From positions 1 to 64,000 of the forward strand of contig JAJONL010000004.1 of the NCBI GenBank assembly GCA_021323395.1: a DNA stretch of 64,000 bases, in the 5' to 3' direction. The notes beneath the pieces are model-generated. The model saw nothing but the letters and a program-made list of their open reading frames with translations, was not told the DNA's origin and searched no databases. This DNA comes from Nitrospira sp. Lineage in GTDB: Bacteria > Nitrospirota > Nitrospiria > Nitrospirales > Nitrospiraceae. This document shows positions 58,770-64,000 of this stretch, piece by piece. The number at the start of each line of letters is the position of its first letter. The stretch's first letter is position 1. The translations under genes and the position numbers were made by a program.

Positions 58770-59411
58770 TTAGCTGTCGCCCAGGTACGTAAGGACGGCT
58801 TCTACCCGGCCGCTCACTTTCAACTTTTGATAGATGTGATGCAGATGGGTTTTCACCGTATCGAGGGACACGCACAGCTGATCAGCGATGTCTTTGTTGC
58901 TCCCTCCGGCCGCCGCGCAGGCCAGGATTTCCCGTTCCCGATCGGTCAGCAGGGCCAGCCCATGGACCTCAGGCTCCGTTTTATTCACCAGGGCCACCGC
59001 CTTCCGGGCAAAACCATCCGGCATGAACGCCGACCGGACTGGCTCCCCCTCGAACGTGGCGCGAATGATTCGCAAGAACTCCTGGTGGTCCGCGTCTTTC
59101 AAGATGTATCCGCAGGCTCCCGCCCGCACGGCCGCCACGATGCGAGCGTCGTCATCATGGACCGAGAGCATCAATACCTTGCTCGCCGGCGCGCAGCTTC
59201 GGATCAAGCGGGTGGCGGTGATGCCATCCAGTCGGGGCATGTCCACATCCATCAGCACGATACTGGGTTTTCGTTCCACGGCAAGGTCGAAGGCTTGCCG
59301 GCCGTCCATGGCCTCTCCGACCACGACGAGATCCCGCTCGTGTTCCAGCAACATGCGCAGGCTCTGCCGGAACAATCGTTGGTCTTCGGCAATTAGGATG
59401 GTGATGGGCAT
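58770..59411 (-). CDS. NarL/FixJ family response regulator (LuxR HTH)
   Basis: ITILIAEDQRLFRQSLRMLLE, SIVLMDVDMPRLDGITATRLI, LTDREREILACAAAGGSNKDIADQLCVSLDTVKTHLHHIYQKL. Confidence 0.94.
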   Translation of the reverse strand: MPITILIAEDQRLFRQSLRMLLEHERDLVVVGEAMDGRQAFDLAVERKPSIVLMDVDMPRLDGITATRLIRSCAPASKVLMLSVHDDDARIVAAVRAGACGYILKDADHQEFLRIIRATFEGEPVRSAFMPDGFARKAVALVNKTEPEVHGLALLTDREREILACAAAGGSNKDIADQLCVSLDTVKTHLHHIYQKLKVSGRVEAVLTYLGDS

Positions 59412-61723
59412 AGCCGCTCCCGCCTCACCGGCAACGTCACCGTAAATTTCGCGCCACCCTCGGGACGATTCGCCGCTGCGATCTGTCCGCCGTGAGCTTC
59501 GACTACCAGGTGACAGAAGTGCAACCCGAGGCCACGACCGATCCTATAGTCCTGCCCGTCCTTCTTCCTAAAAAACATTTCAAACAGATGCGGCAAGTCA
59601 TCCGGCGCAATCCCAGGCCCTTCGTCTTCGATGTGAATCGTCACCATGGGACAGTGAGCCGGTTGCATCTGATCTTCTGTCGACAACGACTCGTCGCCCT
59701 CGACCTGCACCGCGATCATGATCGTACCCTGTGGCGGCGAGTACTTCAGCGCGTTGTGGATCAGATTGATCAGCACCCGTTGTAGTCGGCGCCCATCTCC
59801 CATGATCCACAGATCATCGGCCTGCACCTGAAGATGGAACTGCACCTCCTGCGCCTCGGCCTCCGAGCGGAAGAGCCGCAGCACTTCCTTAAGCAGCAGG
59901 CTCGGTGAGACTGGCGACGTGCTGAGCGGAAGACCCGAATAACTTTCCTGATAGACATCCAGCATGTCATTGATCATGCCCAGCAGCAGGTCGGTGGTGA
60001 AACGCAGATCCGCAAGACAGCGACGCGGTTGGGCCTGTTCCATCTCCGGGCAGCGGCCCAGCCATTCCAGCGTCTTCTTGATCCCGGCCAGCGGATTGCG
60101 GATATCGTGGGCAAACATCGAAGCGAATTGACTCAACGACGCCAATCGCTCGGACCGGAGCAATTGGCGTTCGAGTTCCTTTTGCTCGGTCAGATCGCTG
60201 AGTTGCATGATGACCGATTCCACGCGTCCGGACTTCATGACCGGCACAAAATCAATGTCCATCGTCAGATCGCCGGCGGCCGGCGTAGGGACGCGCATAA
60301 GCCCAACCGGCACATCCGCGCCGCTCCGCAGCGCCAGCTGCAGCCGCTCCAACAGGCGCGGCCGCTCGGAGTCAGCCACGAGGCCGGACACCGGTTGATG
60401 GACGATGGTAGTTGCCGGCCGGCCCAGCATACTCTCACCTCGTCGATTGACGGCTTGGATGACGCCGGCGGGATCAATCAGAATTTTGCTATCGACCGAG
60501 TGATTCCAAAGCAGACGATAATGTTCCTCGGAGGTAGCCAGAGCGAGGTTCGCCTGCTCCAGGCGGTGGACATACTGAGCGTTGGCTTGCGAGGCCTGCT
60601 CCAGTCGTTGAGAGAGGTCATCGAAACTGGAAGCGAGAGCATCGATCTCGACAATCCCGCAGGGTTGTGCCGGCGCAAGGGCGACAGTGGGCGTGGAAGA
60701 CCTAGCGCTGCCGAGCCGATCGATGCGCTGAATCAGCGTGCCCAGAGGACGCACGATTCGGCGCGCGAGTCGCCAACGCAGCCACACGATAAATCCAATC
60801 GCTCCCACCCAGAATGCCGCAAGTTTCCCGACCAGAGCTAACAACGGCTCAAACGTCTCCCCCGGATCCTGCTGCACCAGGATAGACCAGGTGCCCGCCT
60901 GAATGACCGGCGGGGGGAGAACCACCGGAGCGACACCCACGATGCCTTTCTTGCCGCCATGCGTGTCGAGCGCAGGCTGAACCCATCGTGCGGAACGATC
61001 CTTTTCGGACTGCGCCGTGATGGCAGTGAACGGGGTATGCCGGCTTGGAGGCAACAGGGAACAGGCGAGCACCAACCCATCGTCGGCCACCAGCATCATG
61101 TGACCCGTTCGGCCGATGCGACTTTCGAGAATCGAGGCTAAGATTCGATCCGTCCCGATGATCACTTTCAACACACCTCGCACCGGTTCATTCGTTTCCC
61201 GTACCGGTACCGCCACCTCCCAATAACCGTGCCCCTCCTGATCGACCGTGAACGGTCCCGCCCAGGGACGACCCTCCCGGAAAACTATAGGCCACCAAGG
61301 TTGCTGCACATAGAAAGTTCGCGCGGAGTCACTCCTTCGACCTCCGACCAGTTGCCCATCCGCCCGCACGATAGCCAGAGACTGAAAATAGCGACGCTGC
61401 TCCTCACGCCATCGCTCGAGATGCACCGAGGCCGGCCCAACCGGGGCCGTTTCGCCCACGGACGCACGAATGTCCGGAAGGGCGCTGAGTCGTTGCGTCC
61501 ATTCGATTTCCTTGGCGAGCAACAACGCGGCTTTATCCGCACTTTGACGGGCTATTTCTTGGAAGGTGATACCGACGGTCGTTTGGAGAGACTGTTTGGC
61601 ATGCCAGTAGGCATAGGCGAGGCCCACTGTGCCCGAGAGAACCCCGACCGAGAGCACAGACAGGGTGATCAATCTCTGGAGGCTGACCCGCGGATTCATA
61701 ACGGCAGGCCAATAGCCAAACAT
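59393..61723 (-). CDS. Membrane sensor histidine kinase (cache-like/HAMP/PAS/HisKA/HATPase)
   Basis: ASMFAHDIRNPLAGIKKTLEWLG; LINLIHNALKYSPPQGTI; DEGPGIAPDDLPHLFEMFFRKKDGQDYRIGRGLGLHFCHLVVEAHGG. Overlaps regulator start by 19 nt. Confidence 0.93.
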   Translation of the reverse strand: MFGYWPAVMNPRVSLQRLITLSVLSVGVLSGTVGLAYAYWHAKQSLQTTVGITFQEIARQSADKAALLLAKEIEWTQRLSALPDIRASVGETAPVGPASVHLERWREEQRRYFQSLAIVRADGQLVGGRRSDSARTFYVQQPWWPIVFREGRPWAGPFTVDQEGHGYWEVAVPVRETNEPVRGVLKVIIGTDRILASILESRIGRTGHMMLVADDGLVLACSLLPPSRHTPFTAITAQSEKDRSARWVQPALDTHGGKKGIVGVAPVVLPPPVIQAGTWSILVQQDPGETFEPLLALVGKLAAFWVGAIGFIVWLRWRLARRIVRPLGTLIQRIDRLGSARSSTPTVALAPAQPCGIVEIDALASSFDDLSQRLEQASQANAQYVHRLEQANLALATSEEHYRLLWNHSVDSKILIDPAGVIQAVNRRGESMLGRPATTIVHQPVSGLVADSERPRLLERLQLALRSGADVPVGLMRVPTPAAGDLTMDIDFVPVMKSGRVESVIMQLSDLTEQKELERQLLRSERLASLSQFASMFAHDIRNPLAGIKKTLEWLGRCPEMEQAQPRRCLADLRFTTDLLLGMINDMLDVYQESYSGLPLSTSPVSPSLLLKEVLRLFRSEAEAQEVQFHLQVQADDLWIMGDGRRLQRVLINLIHNALKYSPPQGTIMIAVQVEGDESLSTEDQMQPAHCPMVTIHIEDEGPGIAPDDLPHLFEMFFRKKDGQDYRIGRGLGLHFCHLVVEAHGGQIAAANRPEGGAKFTVTLPVRRERLCPSPS

Positions 61724-61931
61724 CGATGCGACGAGTAGATCCTGCCGGCGGAATCTCGCTACTCCGCCTGAGTGATCGCCGCATCACGGATCACATTACG
61801 TCATGCTTCACATGCTACCCTCAGCCTGGTACCGCTTTCAGCGTACAAAATTTCCGGCCGAACCTAGTCCCGTCTTGAGCAGGGTTCATCATCCCGGATG
61901 TAGTCATCCACGAGTTTCCATTTTGCCCGAA

Positions 61932-64000
61932 TCATCGTAACTCCACAATGGTGACCCCGTCGCCTCCCTCGGCGCGATCGCCCGGTCTGAATTTCACGAC
62001 GTAGGGCGAGGCCTTCAGATACTCCCGCAACGCCGCCTTGAGCCGGCCGGTCCCATGCCCGTGAATGATGCGCACAAAAGGACTGCCGCCCAGAATCGCA
62101 CGATCGAGCCCGCCCACCACGACATCCAACGCGTCATCCGCCGTCCGGCCGCGCACATCGAACGTTTCCTGAATATCGGCGGGCGCGAGCATGTCGGCGC
62201 TTCGCCTTGTTTGGGATGTCGTGGTCTTGTTCAATTCGCCGCGAGCTGGTTGCGCTGAGCGCGCGATCCCTGCCAAATTTGCTATGTGAGCCAGGAGTTC
62301 TCCCTCGCCCACCTTCAGACGCACTCGTTTTTTCCCCTGGGGGCTTTCGAGCAATGTCCCCGTCATACCCAGCCCAATGACCTCCACGGCATCTCCGACC
62401 GACAGGTGCTCCACAGGAATCGGCCCATCCGGCTCCGCTACGTGGCGTCTGATCTCCTGTTCCAGTGCGACAAGCCGGACTTTGGTTTCCTTCGCCTTGA
62501 GCAATTTTTGATCGCGCTTCAAGTCATCGAGCGTGGCTTGAACCTCGGCGCGGGCTCGCTGAAATTCTTGAGACAGCTTCTTCTTGAGCCCTCGTCGCTC
62601 GTCCCGTTCGGAGTTCTGCACGAAGGTCAGCAATTCTTGCGCTTCGCGCCGAGTCTGTTCGGCAGCCTGCTTCGCCAGGCCGGCGGCGTTCAAGTCCTCG
62701 TTCAGTCGCCGCTGTCTGTCTTGCAAATCATTTAAGAGTGTTTCTAGCACCCTCGTGTCGCCCTGCAGTCGCGCACGGGCATCCTGCAGGAGCGACGGCT
62801 CCATTCCAAGACGCCCGGCAATCTCGATCGCCGCGGACCCGCCCGGTTGCCCAAGGATAAGACGATATGTTGGAGAGAGGGTATCCAGATTGAATTCGAC
62901 GCTCGCATTGGCAAAGCCCGCTGTCTCTTGCGCCAAGCCTTTCAAGAGGCTGTAGTGCGTCGTGATCACCACCTTGACGCCGGCCGCCGACAGCCGACAG
63001 AGGAGCGCGCTCGCCAGCGCCGCGCCTTCGGCGGGATCGGTGGATGTGACCGGCTCATCCAGCAGGACCAGCGCTCGTCCAGGATGAACGGGGCTATCCC
63101 TTACGTCCGGCTCCGGCCCAGCCGAAATCTCCCGAAGAAGCTGCACCATCTGGGTGATATGGGCAGAAAAGCTGGAGAGGTCCCGCGCCAGATCTTGCGC
63201 ATCGCCGATATCGGCATAGACGGACGGAAAGATGGCCATCTCCGAATCAGGCGCACAGGGCAGATGCAAACCGCAGCGCGCCATCAGGGCAAACAATCCC
63301 AGCAACTTCAAGGTGACGGTCTTGCCGCCGGTGTTGGGACCGGAAATGATGAGGACCCGCACCGTCTCATCGAGTGCCACGTCATTCGGCACCACCTGCT
63401 CTTTGGTCAGGACGAGGAACGGGTGTCGTGCCTGCTTGAGCACAATGCGGCCTTCGTCATTGAGGCGGGGCGAAATGGCGTGTAGCCGTTGGCTCAGTCC
63501 CGCCTTCGCTGAAATCCCATCCAGTCGTCCCAGAAGAGTGACCGTATCCGTCAACTCATGAGTGTGGGGGGCGATCATGGCGGACAGCTCTCGCAAAATT
63601 CTTCGCACTTCGCGCTCCACCTCGAGATCCACCACCTTGATGGAATTATTGAGATCCACTAGTTCACGAGGTTCCAGAAACACCGTGGCGCCGCTCGCCG
63701 ACACATCGTGCACAATGCCGGGAATTTTCCCCTGCATGTCGGTCTTAATCGGGACCACGTAACGGCCCTCGCGTTGCGCGAAATAGTCCTCCTGTAGAAC
63801 ACCCTCGTACCGGCGAGAGTGCAGAATCTGATCGAGACGATGCCGCATGTGCTGTTTGAGGTCCTTGGCACTTTGCATCAATCGATGCAGTTCCGGGCTG
63901 GCCGACTCCCGTACGGAGCCGTCTCGATCGATGGCGCCATTCAGGGCAGTCAGCAGTCGACGATAGTCGGTGACCGGCCCGCATTGTGCGGCCATGGCGC
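61932..64000 (-). CDS. mutS2: MutS2 family protein, N-terminus beyond window end
   Basis: ISGPNTGGKTVTLKLLGLFALMARCGLHLPC; DIGDAQDLARDLSSFSAHITQM; LVLLDEPVTSTDPAEGAALASALL; C-terminal Smr domain DVRGRTADDALDVVVGGLDRAILGGSPFVRIIHGHGTGRLKAALREYL. Confidence 0.93.
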   Translation of the reverse strand, partial: AMAAQCGPVTDYRRLLTALNGAIDRDGSVRESASPELHRLMQSAKDLKQHMRHRLDQILHSRRYEGVLQEDYFAQREGRYVVPIKTDMQGKIPGIVHDVSASGATVFLEPRELVDLNNSIKVVDLEVEREVRRILRELSAMIAPHTHELTDTVTLLGRLDGISAKAGLSQRLHAISPRLNDEGRIVLKQARHPFLVLTKEQVVPNDVALDETVRVLIISGPNTGGKTVTLKLLGLFALMARCGLHLPCAPDSEMAIFPSVYADIGDAQDLARDLSSFSAHITQMVQLLREISAGPEPDVRDSPVHPGRALVLLDEPVTSTDPAEGAALASALLCRLSAAGVKVVITTHYSLLKGLAQETAGFANASVEFNLDTLSPTYRLILGQPGGSAAIEIAGRLGMEPSLLQDARARLQGDTRVLETLLNDLQDRQRRLNEDLNAAGLAKQAAEQTRREAQELLTFVQNSERDERRGLKKKLSQEFQRARAEVQATLDDLKRDQKLLKAKETKVRLVALEQEIRRHVAEPDGPIPVEHLSVGDAVEVIGLGMTGTLLESPQGKKRVRLKVGEGELLAHIANLAGIARSAQPARGELNKTTTSQTRRSADMLAPADIQETFDVRGRTADDALDVVVGGLDRAILGGSPFVRIIHGHGTGRLKAALREYLKASPYVVKFRPGDRAEGGDGVTIVELR

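Overview
The window is about 64 kb of GC-rich, gene-dense bacterial chromosome. Its gene content and repeat style fit Nitrospirota, probably Nitrospira; that is an inference, not proven here. I found no rRNA, tRNA, CRISPR array, prophage or transposase. Most of it is ordinary chromosome: Lhr-type helicase, several two-component systems, pxpBAC, CCA-transferase/DHH/CBS fusion, glycogen debranching enzyme plus a GH63-like glucosidase, coaE, trxB, thiI, queG and mutS2 (cut by the window end). The points most worth a second look are: (i) a radical SAM / DUF547 / ferritin-like / glycosyltransferase cluster whose ferritin-like gene is broken by a 1-nt frameshift exactly before its second E-x-x-H motif; (ii) an XRE-cupin regulator that seems to have lost most of its helix-turn-helix by a clean in-frame deletion; (iii) a tandem duplication of the trxB 3' end together with a palindromic element abutting thiI, and a related element with perfect 16-bp inverted repeats at the pxpC stop codon; (iv) a same-strand cluster of sensor kinase, response regulator, small secreted proteins, a mono-heme DUF3365-like protein and a trypsin-like protease fused to a formylglycine-generating-enzyme-like domain; (v) a heme-binding membrane protein translationally coupled between an aminotransferase and an amidohydrolase; (vi) eroded remnants at the left edge (frameshifted HigB/RelE-like toxin, DUF2330-like pseudogene). 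All family names come from reading the translations, without database searches.
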